Source of the DNA: Galerina marginata | Taxonomy: Eukaryota; Basidiomycota; Agaricomycetes; Agaricales; Galerinaceae | Length of the DNA stretch: 64,000 nt | Direction: 5' to 3' | Assembly (NCBI GenBank): GCA_023014335.1 | Contig: JAECYW010000018.1 | Coordinates: forward strand, 124,001-188,000 | Part shown: piece after piece, positions 10,591 through 21,000 of the stretch | Layout: the number at the start of each line of letters is the position of its first letter | Numbering within the stretch: the stretch's first letter is position 1 | Notes under the pieces: model-generated | Database searches by the model: none | Told to the model about the DNA's origin: nothing | The model's input: the letters and a program-made list of their open reading frames with translations, nothing else | Translations under genes and position numbers: made by a program

Positions 10591-11319
10591 CTGTTTTTCC
10601 TTTCTCCGCAACCTTTTCTCTCCATTTCGCTTTCCTGTCTACCTCATGCTCCTGCTGCCTTTGTGTACCTTTCCACCCAGCTACCTGGCTTCCATTTTCC
10701 GTCTTCTTTCAGCTGTTTCCAGGTTCATCCCCTCGCCAGGAACTCGTTTCCTAGTTAATTATCCAATTGAGACGCCGCGGCTGGCTCTACCTGGCGCTTG
10801 TTTAAGGTTCCGTGCCCTGATGAAGTCATTAACGCGACCGATTCTTGGCGGCTTCTTTGATCGACTCGTTATTCTAATAATATCTTCTCCAATCACGATA
10901 GTGGCCGCCGTGATCTTTTTGAGGATTGCTGATACTGTTGCCAAGCCTTCGATTGCGGTCCCGAGCCATTTAGGATTTTGGCTGATAGCGCCCATGCGGA
11001 CACACGGAGTTAAATCCGTTGCTGATCTTCATGCTGTGCCATTCTTTCCGATTGTTCCTGGCCTACGCCTCTCGCAGACTTCTTTTCCTCACTGCTGCTG
11101 CTTCCTTAATATCTCGTCGTCTTCCTCCCCTTGTGCCTGCGATGTTTCATGTCGTTGTTCATGCGATATTCTGCGTCGGAGACATCTCACGCCGATATTC
11201 TTGCATGTTCTAGGACATTTTCTGCTGAGGACGGAGTCCCTTGGCTTCCGTTGCTGCTTCTTTCCTGCCCGTTGGCTTCTGCTTGTTCTGATTTCGCTTC
11301 TGCCGTTTATTCGGTTGCT

Positions 11320-11762
11320 CGCGATCGGTTGGGTGCCTTAACCTCACATTCTGCCTTGTTCATATGGCTGGTATGGGTTTCGGGTCGTCAAGGCGCGGGT
11401 GGGTGAAGGTTTTCGGGTCGGGTCTGGGTTCTGAAGTGGACGTCGGGTTTGGAAGGCAGAGAGAGTGCAGCAGCTGCGGCTGCCAGGAGATGTTCGGGCT
11501 TCGGTCCTTACGTGGTATTGGCGTAGCAATGGGGGCCGTCCCTCCCTCTCGGGACTGGGCGGTTAGGTGGTCCGTCCCCCCTAGCAAAGGCCTGGCGCAC
11601 GAAGGACGCCGTTGGAAGGATTCGGAAGAAGTGGATGGGTTCGGGTTTGGTTCGGGGATTAGTAGTTTACTGCGCGCTTTCGACCGGGGATTTGTATTAG
11701 TTAGGCGACCGGACTGCTGTCGCGCACCGGTATATAAATTGTTGAAAAAAAAAAAAAAAAAA
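11320..11762 (+). mobile_element. Poly(A) retroposon with 15-bp target duplication
   Basis: A GC-rich 443-bp segment ends in a run of 18 A (11745-11762) and is flanked by an exact 15-bp direct repeat, GTTTATTCGGTTGCT, at 11305-11319 and 11763-11777. Target duplication plus an A-tail is the signature of LINE-mediated retroposition (a SINE or processed transcript). No clear tRNA-like A and B boxes were found in its first 100 bases, so its parent is unknown. It is inserted in the gypsy LTR and is therefore younger than it. Confidence 0.85.
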
Positions 11763-12119
11763 GTTTATTCGGTTGCTGGGCTCCTGGTCTTCTGCTGGAA
11801 TCCCTCTTTGTTCGTATGCTTCGGAGTTCTGCGTTCTTTCTTTCTGCCTGAATGCTCGTTCTTGGACTGTATTCTGCTGTCCGTTCTTTTCTTGTACGTC
11901 TTTTCCTTGTTCGTATATCTGCATTTCTGATTTTGTTACTTTGTTTGAATATATCTCTTTGGGTTCTTTTGGCTATCCTGGCCGTTATCCGATCCTAAGC
12001 GAGCGCACGTATTTGATGGTAAAAATGTCGATTATCATTTTATTTGATGGGAGGCCCAATGGGCATCCTCACACCTCGTCCACACTTTTGAAAAATTGAC
12101 CTCCTGGTCGATCGGGAGG

Positions 12120-12127
12120 TATAAAAA
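12120..12127 (+). promoter_or_regulatory. TATA box of antisense gene 1
   Basis: TATAAAAA lies 46 bases before the ATG at 12166, next to the palindromic word GGTCGATC. Each of the four antisense genes has such a box. Confidence 0.55.
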
Positions 12128-12165
12128 GGAGGCGGAGGCAAGCAAAATTCCTCAGTCCATATCCA

Positions 12166-12927
12166 ATGTCGGCCGTCGAAGTCGAACTCGTCAACAGCAT
12201 TCTACGACTATTTGCGTATGAAGGCGCGGCCAGCGACTACGTTCCGGAACACAGTATCAGCGAGATGGCAATTCTTCTTCGCCAAATCCTGCACGTTGTC
12301 GAGATGACAGTTTTTGTTGATATGCCGCATGGCGAGCGACGGGTCAACGGGGTGAGATTTGATGTGGTGCGGCTGGTCCTCAAGGAAATGGTAGACGTTG
12401 TGGTGAGTCAATACGAAGTTATCTGTGGCTTTTGTTCATTCTAATCGTTCCGTGGTGTGTAGAAATTAATCCTGTATTCGCGATATAACATGGGCCTGGC
12501 GGACTTTCGCGATGCTCGGGGCATAGTTCCATCTGACGCATGCTACCTTTTCCGATCTTTACGTGAAGTACTCGGCGAACTAGGACTTCCCGGTGACGAA
12601 AATGGATCTGAAAAGATGGAAGCGATGGAGATAGTGGAACATGCTGAAAATTTCGCGAGGGAAAGTGCATTTCTAGAGTATAGAGAGGGAATGCGTGTCC
12701 GAGCCGATTTCATCGAGTTCGATTCCGAGGGCAAGAACGAGAGGTGGTACCATCGTGTGGATCTCCGGCAGAGTCCGCCGTATGAGCCGGCTATCAATAG
12801 AGGGGTCGAAGTAAAAGCAATTGAGGGCCAAGGTGGTTCGTCAGGCGAGGGGCAGGCTGCGGCGGTTTTTCTTCACCAATATACCGGCCGTAATAGCAAT
12901 AATGAGATCATAGATCTCACCGAGTAG
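12166..12927 (+). CDS. Antisense module gene 1, hypothetical protein (233 aa)
   Basis: Two exons, 12166-12402 and 12463-12927, joined by a 60-nt GT-AG intron (GTGAGT...GTGTAG) in phase 0 give a 233-residue protein. The start is the first ATG after a TATA box. The N-terminal half is helical and hydrophobic in pattern (SILRLFAYEGAASDYVPEH), and exon 2 has a charged region and an acidic end (EIIDLTE). I do not recognise the family. It is the first of four head-to-tail genes, each with one phase-0 intron, lying between the integrase end and the 3' LTR of the gypsy element, on the strand opposite to gag-pol. Gene 2's TATA box starts one base after its stop codon. The arrangement, rather than a clear sequence identity, suggests they are paralogues. 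Confidence 0.55.
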
Positions 12928-12935
12928 TATAAAGT
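12928..12935 (+). promoter_or_regulatory. TATA box of antisense gene 2
   Basis: TATAAAGT begins directly after the gene 1 stop codon (TAG 12925-12927) and 79 bases before the ATG at 13007. Confidence 0.45.
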
Positions 12936-13006
12936 GTCGCTAGATTCGTATTGTAGAGCATAAAATTTGCTCCCTTCCTTCCTCTCGTTGGGTGACCCCG
13001 AGTAAC

Positions 13007-13518
13007 ATGCAGCACAAAACAAGGCGCTTATTTTTAGCGCTGGTCCCTGACGTACCAAACGACCTGCGAACCTATATGCCTGAAGAAAGTCTACGCACCA
13101 CGCTGCTTGCCAGGATAAAACCAGCCGTGGAAATCCTAGAAAATATCGCAGAACGCATTTCTGCATGGGAGGCTGGGGCAGAAAGGAGGGCCGCCAAATT
13201 GCAACTTCGTGCAGAGATCTTCATTGTCGTAGGACATCTTGTAAGCTTGTTAAAAGCTTCGAGTATTTTACCTCTGAAGTTCTGAAGATGAAATAGTGGA
13301 TGGCAGTTCACGGGCGCTTCAACAATATGCACGCAGGTCGGTCTATCACGCGGGTCGGTGTAGCTGAACTGGGAGTCTTGATGGGCATAAAGAGATTAGT
13401 GGAAGCCTATGGTTTTCAAAATGAGCAGATGCTGGCCATGGGAATTCGGTTCCGCGATATGCTGAATGCCTTAGAAGCGGAGGGTCGAGCGGAACGAAAT
13501 TTGGCAGGGAGCGGATAA
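13007..13518 (+). CDS. Antisense module gene 2, hypothetical protein (151 aa)
   Basis: Exons 13007-13240 and 13297-13518 with a 56-nt phase-0 intron (GTAAGC...AAATAG) give about 151 residues. Exon 1 encodes a basic N-terminus and amphipathic helices (LLARIKPAVEILENIAERI, then AEIFIVVGHL at the splice point). Exon 2 contains VGVAELGVLMGIKRLVEAYG and ends ERNLAGSG. The intron interrupts a hydrophobic stretch as in genes 3 and 4. The family is not recognised. An unassigned frame at 13592-13792 (LPELEDAEYVAVILCLLDLG) follows and may be a further exon or a decayed gene. Confidence 0.5.
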
Positions 13519-13782
13519 GTAGCTTTGCGTCTGAATTAGCCTTCGATATTTTCGAAGCTTGAGTCCGGGAGATTTGATCTGAGAAGAATATATGAACCAC
13601 ATGCTTGACCTGGCGCTTCCGGAGCTCGAGGATGCCGAATATGTTGCAGTGATATTGTGTTTACTGGATTTGGGATGGATGGTGCACGCATGTAGAAGCA
13701 ATTTTCCTTGTGATTACCGACGCATCGAGCGATGTAAAATGGAGAGAAAGGCTGGGATCACTAATCTGGCTGGAGGAAGAGG

Positions 13783-13790
13783 TATAAAAT
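13783..13790 (+). promoter_or_regulatory. TATA box of antisense gene 3
   Basis: TATAAAAT lies 42 bases before the ATG at 13825. The ATG at 13789 overlaps the box itself, so 13825 is the more likely start. Confidence 0.5.
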
Positions 13791-13824
13791 GACAGAGGGA
13801 AACTGCATCCCCAGCATCAAACAA

Positions 13825-14309
13825 ATGCCTTCGTCCCTATTAACTTCGCTTGTTGAAAAACTGCCTGCGGGTGAAACGCCCATGCCCACGATTATCAAAT
13901 GTGTCATACGCCCATTTGTGAAGACCGTGATGGGGAAAATATGGGACGATGATCTCCCCCCGTATGACGGAGACGTGAAGGAAGAAATAACGGCCTTATC
14001 GTTGTACATTGTGAGCCGATTTCTTGCTGTCTGAAAAATATTTGTCCAAGTAGTCCTAACCGTTCTTTTATGCAGGAGGAGAAGTTCGAAGGCAAAATTA
14101 ATCGAGTTCACTTCACTCCAGAATGCTGCTGGACGTTGATGCTTGTCGCCCGTGCTTTCGGGGACATGGAACCCGACATTCCGGCATTCAAGATGAATAA
14201 AATTCGATCATTAATCGGCCAGGCACTGATGGTTGTGCAATCGCAGAGGGAAAGATTGCAAGATCCCATAGATTTCCCAGATCTAGAGGGCGAAGATGAT
14301 GATATTTGA
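13825..14309 (+). CDS. Antisense module gene 3, hypothetical protein (139 aa)
   Basis: Exons 13825-14010 and 14076-14309 with a 65-nt phase-0 intron (GTGAGC...TGCAG) give about 139 residues. The start at 13825 is chosen because the upstream ATG at 13789 overlaps the TATA box. Exon 1 ends in EEITALSLYI and exon 2 holds CCWTLMLVARAFGDMEPDI, then RSLIGQALMVVQSQRERLQD and an acidic tail (LEGEDDDI). Gene 4 has matching elements in the same order: a hydrophobic YI at the splice point, a W-L-L-(A/S)RA block, and a VV-SQ-R block. This supports a tandem duplication. The function is unknown. Confidence 0.55.
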
Positions 14310-14371
14310 AATTGGAAGCAGATACCACAAGGTGCGGGTGTAACAGACGGCGGGGGAAATAGTCTTCGGGG

Positions 14372-14379
14372 TATAAGTA
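14372..14379 (+). promoter_or_regulatory. TATA-like box of antisense gene 4
   Basis: TATAAGTA lies 92 bases before the ATG at 14464, weaker than the other three boxes. Confidence 0.35.
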
Positions 14380-14463
14380 CTGCACCAGATTTTCGTAGAC
14401 TTGAAATATCAGGCCTGCATTTATTCACGGCGTTCCTGTTTGACTCCCGCCTGTTTTTTTATC

Positions 14464-15043
14464 ATGCCAGCTCGTGTAACTGCGTACCAGGCCTACTTGG
14501 GCGCCATCATACGTGCTGGAGGGAGGCCAGACGACGACATATTCGAAAAACATATGGTTGGATTTGACGAGCATCGTGCTGAGCCGTCCATCATACTCCA
14601 AAACGTCATTCCAAGATTTCTGCAAGAGGTCATGCAGGGTCCCGGGAGGTGGGCCGTTACAACAGGAGCATTTGAGGGCGACGAAATCCAAGCTATGCAC
14701 TCGTTGTGCTATTATATTGTAAGTTGCTGTGCTGACTTCTTTCTGCGAGACCGAAACTGAAAGCCGAAGCAAGATCAGATTTTTTAAAGAAGTTCCGTCG
14801 GAGGACGATTTTCCGATTGGCTGTATCTGGCCATTGTTTCTGTTGAGCAGGGCTTTGGAGGTAGTGGAGCCGTTTCTAGAATTCGATGAAGAACGCCGCT
14901 TGGATGGGTTGATGTTGCGTGCTGGTGCTGTTGTAGAAAGTCAGGCGAGGCGCAGGGGGGATGTATTCGAATTTGGGGATAGGTCCAGTGAGCATTTTGA
15001 GGCATTCGTCCTTCGTTACTGGTTTCTGGCGCCTATTCGTTAG
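14464..15043 (+). CDS. Antisense module gene 4, hypothetical protein (174 aa)
   Basis: Exons 14464-14718 and 14774-15043 with a 55-nt phase-0 intron starting GTAAGT give about 174 residues; the acceptor (GCAAG) is not a consensus YAG. Exon 1 ends IQAMHSLCYYI; exon 2 has CIWPLFLLSRALEVVEPFLE and LMLRAGAVVESQARRRGDVF, which line up with gene 3 (CWTLMLVARAFGDMEPDI and IGQALMVVQSQRERLQD). Gene 4 is therefore the clearest paralogue of gene 3. No catalytic motif is evident; the proteins look small, helical and soluble. It lies about 350 bp from the stop of the convergent gypsy integrase. Confidence 0.55.
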
Positions 15044-15393
15044 CGATTAGCGCTCCCGGGCCGGCTTGGTACAATTTGTGTAGTGTTCGTGTATCGACGT
15101 TATCTTCCATCCAAACCCGTTGGGTATTGCAATCTTGTACTGCGAGAAGAAACTGAATCCGTCGGGTAATGGGGAATATGTCGGTGGAGTGATGCTGCTT
15201 GAAATAAACTCAAAAACTTCATGCGTAAGCTCAAAAGATATATATATAAAGGAAATTTGGCATAGAGAATGGTCTGTTAGGGAGGTTATCCATTGGAGTG
15301 ACGTATTTTTATGGGAAGGAAGTCCGGATTGAGAGAAAAAGAGGGAGAAAAAGAAGAGAGAGAGAGTGGAATTTTTGTTTGATGGAGGTATTT
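15044..15393. other. Spacer with purine-rich tract
   Basis: No gene is seen. It separates the antisense module from the convergent integrase stop. A GA-rich tract (15331-15369) lies on the plus strand, so it would be pyrimidine-rich in the gypsy orientation and is not that element's primer tract. Confidence 0.5.
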
Positions 15394-16322
15394 CTAAATT
15401 TCGAGTTCGCCGTCCTCCGGTACGGTTTTGTATGCCATTCTGTTTATTTCGTCCTGTGACAGTGAAAGAAGGTGTTCGGGGATTTCGATGTGCTGCCTAG
15501 TGAAGTAATGACGAAGTCTGAAAGCTGCAAATCTTTTTAAAGACACGGTGCCATCCATTTCGGCACAGATGTATGAGCCTCCTTTGGTTTTTCTGATGAC
15601 AACGTATGGTCCGTTAAAACGAGGTTTTGTCTTCTTATCGAGTGAATATTCCACGGGCGTATTTCGAAGCATGACGAGTGCCCCTGGTTTGAAATCTTCT
15701 CGGATTACTTTCTTGGCATTTTCTTCTTCAAAATATTTTGCCTGTTTGAGTCTGGAGGCATGTACCATCTCTGCGACCCGTTCAAGATCTTCAGGCCGCT
15801 TCTGGAGGAGTATGGCTCTCCTAGAAATGAGATCCTCCGTCGAAACGAACTTGAACTGTTCTGGATTCATAAACGTCGACTTGTAGATGTCGAATGGGAA
15901 GAGGGGTTCGACGCCGTGGGCTATATAGAAAGGTGAATACCCCGTCGAACGTTGAATTGTGACTCTTTCTGCCCAGAGCATTACTGATAACATTCGTGGC
16001 CAGTGGTTGATATTTCCCTCGCAGGCCTTGATTATAGCTTCTCTAAGATCGTAATGGCGTCGTTCTATCGGTCCCTGAGCTCTTGAGTTGTAGCCAGAAA
16101 TTCTGATGTGGTAGATCCCATATTTCTTCGCTAGCCATTCAATAGCTTTCACCCATGGCTTGCCGTTGTCTGTTACGATCACCGCAAAGGCCCCCCATCG
16201 GTACATTCCTTCCAGGATGAATTTTCCAATGACTTCGGCGTTTTCTGATCCAGTAGCTAGTGCTTCGGGATATGCCGACAGCGAGCAGCGGTAATGTAGT
16301 ATCATGTTCTTTTCTCCTACTT
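15394..16322 (-). pseudogene. Ty3/gypsy integrase, C-terminal part
   Basis: The frame is open from the Helitron junction at 16322 to the stop at 15394. It begins KVGEKNMILHYRCSLSAYPE and continues through the integrase core: VTDNGKPW carries the second catalytic Asp and the RRHYDLREAI stretch the Glu. A C-terminal domain follows (FKPGALVMLRNTP, KTKPRFNGPYVV) that resembles the DNA-binding GPY/F module of Ty3/gypsy integrases. The first catalytic Asp (HADTMFMP) is on the other side of the Helitron at about 26370. Apart from the insertion this part is uninterrupted, so the element was probably intact when the Helitron landed. Confidence 0.9.
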
Positions 16323-16324
16323 TT

Positions 16325-16353
16325 ATGAGTCCTTTGATTTATCAAAGACTCAT
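16325..16353. repeat. Helitron 5' terminal hairpin
   Basis: ATGAGTCCTTTGAT pairs with ATCAAAGACTCAT with one bulged base and a TT loop. A partial inverted match to it (ATCAAA...GGAC) lies just before the 3' hairpin, giving the asymmetric terminal-repeat plan of Helitron2-type elements. Confidence 0.75.
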
Positions 16354-18077
16354 TCTTTATAAACCCTGGACTTAGTCACATTTTTCATTGATTGATTGAT
16401 TCATTCATATTCATGACCGCGGGAATATATTTCCAAAAAAGAAAACTTGTTTCAAATACAAATATTCTTATTTTGATGCAAAATATATATATTTTATGTT
16501 ATCTAGTGCCTTCCCCATTAGGAAAACTACAAGACAAACATTGAATTTAAAACTTTAAATAGCTAATTATTTTGTAACTTACTTATTTCAGTGGCAAATT
16601 CTATACATTTTATGTTAAAAAATGCGGAAAAATTAGCACTATAATCTTTGTTTAAAGTTTGTATTTGTTTTGATCTCTTTATCTCTGTAGTTGTGCTTCT
16701 TTAAAATACTGGTTTAAAATTAAAGATATAAGTGATTGTTAAAAGTATACATCATAAATTTCAGACCTTACTACTTCAAAAAAGATTTGTCTATTTTTGA
16801 ACTATATATTTAATTATTTATTACAAATAATCAGTCCTCTCTTCTGTTTTTTTATTTATTATATATGGAATAGCTTTATAAGTTTTAGATATAATATTCT
16901 CAAATAATTAAAAAAAAAAAACAAGACAAAATAAACTTGTAAAATTTCAGAATTTAATAAATGATCACATGATTTCATAGTTTTCCAAATTACCACATTT
17001 TCTTTAGGCATAAGTACAAATGATAATGTAGGCTCAGTTTCACATGCAATATTATATAATAAATATTCAATAAAAGAATCAAATTAGATTTATTTATTGA
17101 CATATATTTTTGTTTTGTTTTTTTGACTTTTTTTCTCTTCCAACTTTGATGTAAAATCATGGCTAATAATATTTAAAAGCAAATATGTCATTTGTTTATA
17201 TTATGAAATTATGTTGCTAACTATTAAATAGGAGTATAAAAATAGCACTTATTTGTCTTCTATTTATGCTATTTATTTGAAAATATTCCATTCAGTATTT
17301 AGGCTACAATTTTATTTTCACATATTTAAACCAAAAGCTGACTTGGCCATCATGTGACCTTAGTCAAAAAGATACCAATTTATTTACTCTTTTTTTTCTC
17401 CTCATTTTATATCTTGTTTTAAATAATTTATTCTGAAATAGGCTGGCAAAAACATTATTTAGCCAGAAAACATTGGAAATATGCAAATTCTAGCACAAGA
17501 GCAGTCATGTGATATTAATTATTTGCAACCATCTGATTAACCCTTTTTTTTAAAACATTATACAATTTTTTTCAAGAGATTTCATCCAGAACTGAGCTTG
17601 TAGAATGAATTACAAGTTTAAGATTTATAAGCATTCCATGGAATGCACAGCCACTGACAGCAGCCTGCCCTAAAGTTCCCACCCACATCAACAAGTTGAA
17701 CTTGGAAACTTCTTTCCATCTTTCCTCCATCATCAATGCAGCTATTGACTTGCTTCTTTTTGCTATGGCCTTTGGTCCCTGTCTACTATCATCTAGGCTC
17801 ATCAATTAGCCTTCTAAGTGGCTGGGAGCACTACAAATTCCCAATCAAATATGTTTTACTGGCTGAAAAGCCTGAAACTCAAGGTTAGTCTATGATTCTA
17901 ATCATTAGCTTGAACTTCTTTTTTAATCCTACTATCTTGGATAATAGATAATCTGTTAATCTGTCATTCTGATGCTACAGCTATGGTTCAAGGTATTTTC
18001 CTAATATTTAACTTGGTCCTTTTATTGATTTAGGTCTTTTTATTGATCTAGTCTATCTATCAGGGGATTTTCTGTCT
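16354..18077 (+). other. Helitron 5' non-coding region
   Basis: Very AT-rich, without a recognisable gene. Possible short 5' exons for the Rep-helicase gene lie near 17800-18060: several GT...AG pairs are possible, for example GTTAGT at 17884 with an acceptor at about 17980, but none could be fixed. The frame of the 18078 exon stays open back to 18012. Confidence 0.5.
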
Positions 18078-21000
18078 ATGAGTCATCTAAACTGTCAACT
18101 TGATCTAAATCTGAAGGCTTTCTGTGTTGAATCTGGTCTAAAGTCTGAATCTGATTATTTAAAAATGTCTATTACTGGATTAAATTCAAACTGTCAACAA
18201 AATCCTGCTCTTGCTCTTGGTGGTACTCTCTGGGATTCTGGATCAAGACCTGATACTAATTTTCAAGATTTTAAAGGTAAATTTATGAAACTTATATATT
18301 CTATTTCTAACATATTTGAATAGATTTTTTGTTTGGAGTTAATTCACCTGAGTTAGAAGTTGTTTATAGCTCAAATTACCTGCAACCTGAGTTAGAAGCT
18401 GCCATCAGCTCAATATTTTTATCATCTGAGTTAGAAGCTGCCACTAGCTCAATTAATCTGAGTTTAAAATTTAAAAAAGAGTTAAACTTGGATACACATA
18501 AATTAAACTATACATCATGGAGTATTAAATTTGAAAACTACTTTGAAAAAATTCATAAAAGGCTGTATTCCTCAGCTTTGTTGGAATTTTTTATCAGATC
18601 TATATTTATTTGGCTACATATTTTTGATATGACTTCAAAAAGTGATATTTCTGGTATTCAAAGTAAAAAATCAAATCTCATATTAAGAAGACACTTTTAT
18701 CGTCGTCATGACTATAAAGCCTTGATTTTATCATTTTATCAGACAGTGACTACTTATCCTACTGATATGTTTGTTAAAATTTTCATATGTTGCTTACAAT
18801 TTTTTAGAATCCTTAATAAGTTCATTTTTAAATTAGGCTTATATCTTATTTTAACAAGTATAATTTTGACTGATATTCTCTGGATTGATAGTTTTGACTT
18901 GAAAGGTACAAATTCCAGAGAAATCACAAAAATTAGAATTTCAGGTGGTGGACCATCACATGAGCTTCAATATAATGATCTTTGTTCATACTCAAATCAA
19001 GTGCAGTTAGATTACACCTATCAGTTTTTTAAATATGTTCCAGAGCCAGAAATATCTTCAACTTTGTTAGAATTATCTGACTTAATTGCAATCCCAAATA
19101 TTTCCATGGATATTCTTCTTCCAAATTTAAGTATTGAAAGTCTTAAATCAATTGCCAAAGCTCATAATTTAAAAACTCATTCCAAAATGAAAAGTCAGGA
19201 GATTCAAAACATTATCAATTCTCATAAATGTATTGACTGTCAGAAATATGCTTGTATATTCCAATACATCAATAAAAAGAAAAATCATCAAGAAAATTTA
19301 CTTAAAGCTTCAAAAAAATATCAGGCTAAAAATGCTGAAAGTTACAAGAAGTCAAATCTAAAATCAGTTAAAAAAAATCAGTCAAAGAATGGTGATAGTT
19401 TTAAAAAGTCAAATCTGGAATCAGTCAAAAAATATCAATCAAAAAATACTGAAACTTATAAAGTTGCTCATTTGGAGTCAGTCAAAAAATATGAGATGGA
19501 AAACACTGAAGCTTATAAAATTGCTCATTTAGAATCAGTGAAAAAAAATCATGCCAAAAATCCTAATAATTCCAAGCTATTAAATTTAGAGTCAGTCAAA
19601 AAATATCAAAAAAATTTAGAAACAAAGTTCCCACCTAATCCTTTATCATCATCTCTCCAGAATATAATAGCTTCAAATTTCTGTAAAGATACTTCTTCAA
19701 ATAAATTTGAAGAAAGCGGATGTGCTGTATGTGGAAAATTGACTGTACTCAGTGAACTTCAGAAATTGTCAGAACTTAAACTCAATTTAAATGTTTTGAT
19801 CCAGACTGGAGTAACTCAACTTGAAAGACATACTTCAAAAGACTTGCTCAATGATATTGATGGACCTATTGTTGAAAATGACTTGGATAGTATTTGTAAA
19901 TCATGTCACAATTCAATCTCAAAAGGAAAAATGCCGTTATTTGCATTAGCAAATGGAAAATGGATTGGAAAAGTACCTAGTGAACTTCAAAATCTATCTT
20001 TTGCTGAGCAACTTCTTGTGGCTAGAGTTCGTCATAATAGATGTTTAGTTAGAGTGTCATCTGGAATGCATAAAATGAGAGCAAATGCTATTTCTTTTGC
20101 AAATCCAACACCCAAAATATATAGCATACTTCCACCACCAGTTGAAGAAATGGATGAAGTCTTAGCATTTATTTATACTGGTCCATGTAAACCTACTAAG
20201 TCAGACTTTGAAAGAATTCCACTTTTAGTCTGTCATAAAAAGGTTGCAGCTGCACTTGAGTGGCTAAAGTTGAATCATAAAGATTATTTTGACTTGGAAA
20301 TTTCATATGAAAATCTTAAAGCCTATCCAGAAGATACTCCTCCAGTGGTAGTTGACTTTAAAGAATCAACTTCAAACAGAGACCCAGAATCAATTGCTGT
20401 AAATGATATGGAAGATGAAACTGGAACTGAAAATGGACCTTGTCCATTTGTAGTACATGGATTGACTGGTGAAGAATATTCAACAAAAAGTCTTAAAGCT
20501 TTGAAAGCCATTGCTCTTAAACATTTGACTGATAATAAAAAAATTCTTGCAGTTGGACATGAAAAAAATCCACAATCTATCTATAATAATCCACAGCTTT
20601 TTCCTCAAATGATGCCCTGGTTATTTCCATATGGACTTGGTGGAATTGGTAACAAGCTTCAGAAAAATCATATTTCAGACTTAGCCCATAAAAGACATTT
20701 ACTGATGTATTATGATAAAAGATTTCAAACAGATCCACATTTTCCACTTATTGCTTTCAATCATGAACAGATTAAAGAAAGCACAACAGCTGGATATTTA
20801 CTGGCAGACAAGCCAAAGTTTGATCAGATTTCTAAAAGACTGATAGAAGTTGATATTGGAGTTCTTACAGATTTAATCAAGCAGATGGAAGAAGGTGAAA
20901 GAGTTAAGCCTGATTCTGATGAAGAAAAACTTTGCTTTCAATTAATTAAAGACTTAGATCATATTGGAGGATTTGTTAAAGGCTCAAGTACTACTAAAAA

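Larger units (their letters stand above)
10328..12073 (-). mobile_element. Ty3/gypsy 3' LTR
   Basis: The segment is bounded by TGTGAG (10328-10333) and CTCACA (12068-12073), a perfect 6-bp TG...CA inverted repeat. Read on the minus strand it has a TATA box TATAAATAG (10590-10582) followed by about 255 bases of U5-side sequence to the end. Just upstream of the LTR, on the minus strand, lies a purine-rich tract (AAAAGTGTGGACGAGG, 12089-12074) suited to be the polypurine primer. The internal region of the element therefore lies to the right. Without the 458-bp retroposon insertion the LTR is about 1.29 kb. No second LTR is visible; the gag end of the element is cut off at 30210. Confidence 0.7.

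Noticed and set aside
10551..11930. Plus-strand open frames of 190-230 aa
   Set aside because: They run antisense through the gypsy LTR and across the retroposon boundary, with no recognisable motifs; they are probably chance frames in GC-rich, pyrimidine-rich DNA.
12074..12090. Solo LTR interpretation of 10328-12073
   Set aside because: The five bases after the right end (CCTCG) do not repeat the five before the left end (CACAG), and a purine tract adjoins the right end in the right orientation, so an LTR attached to an internal region fits better.
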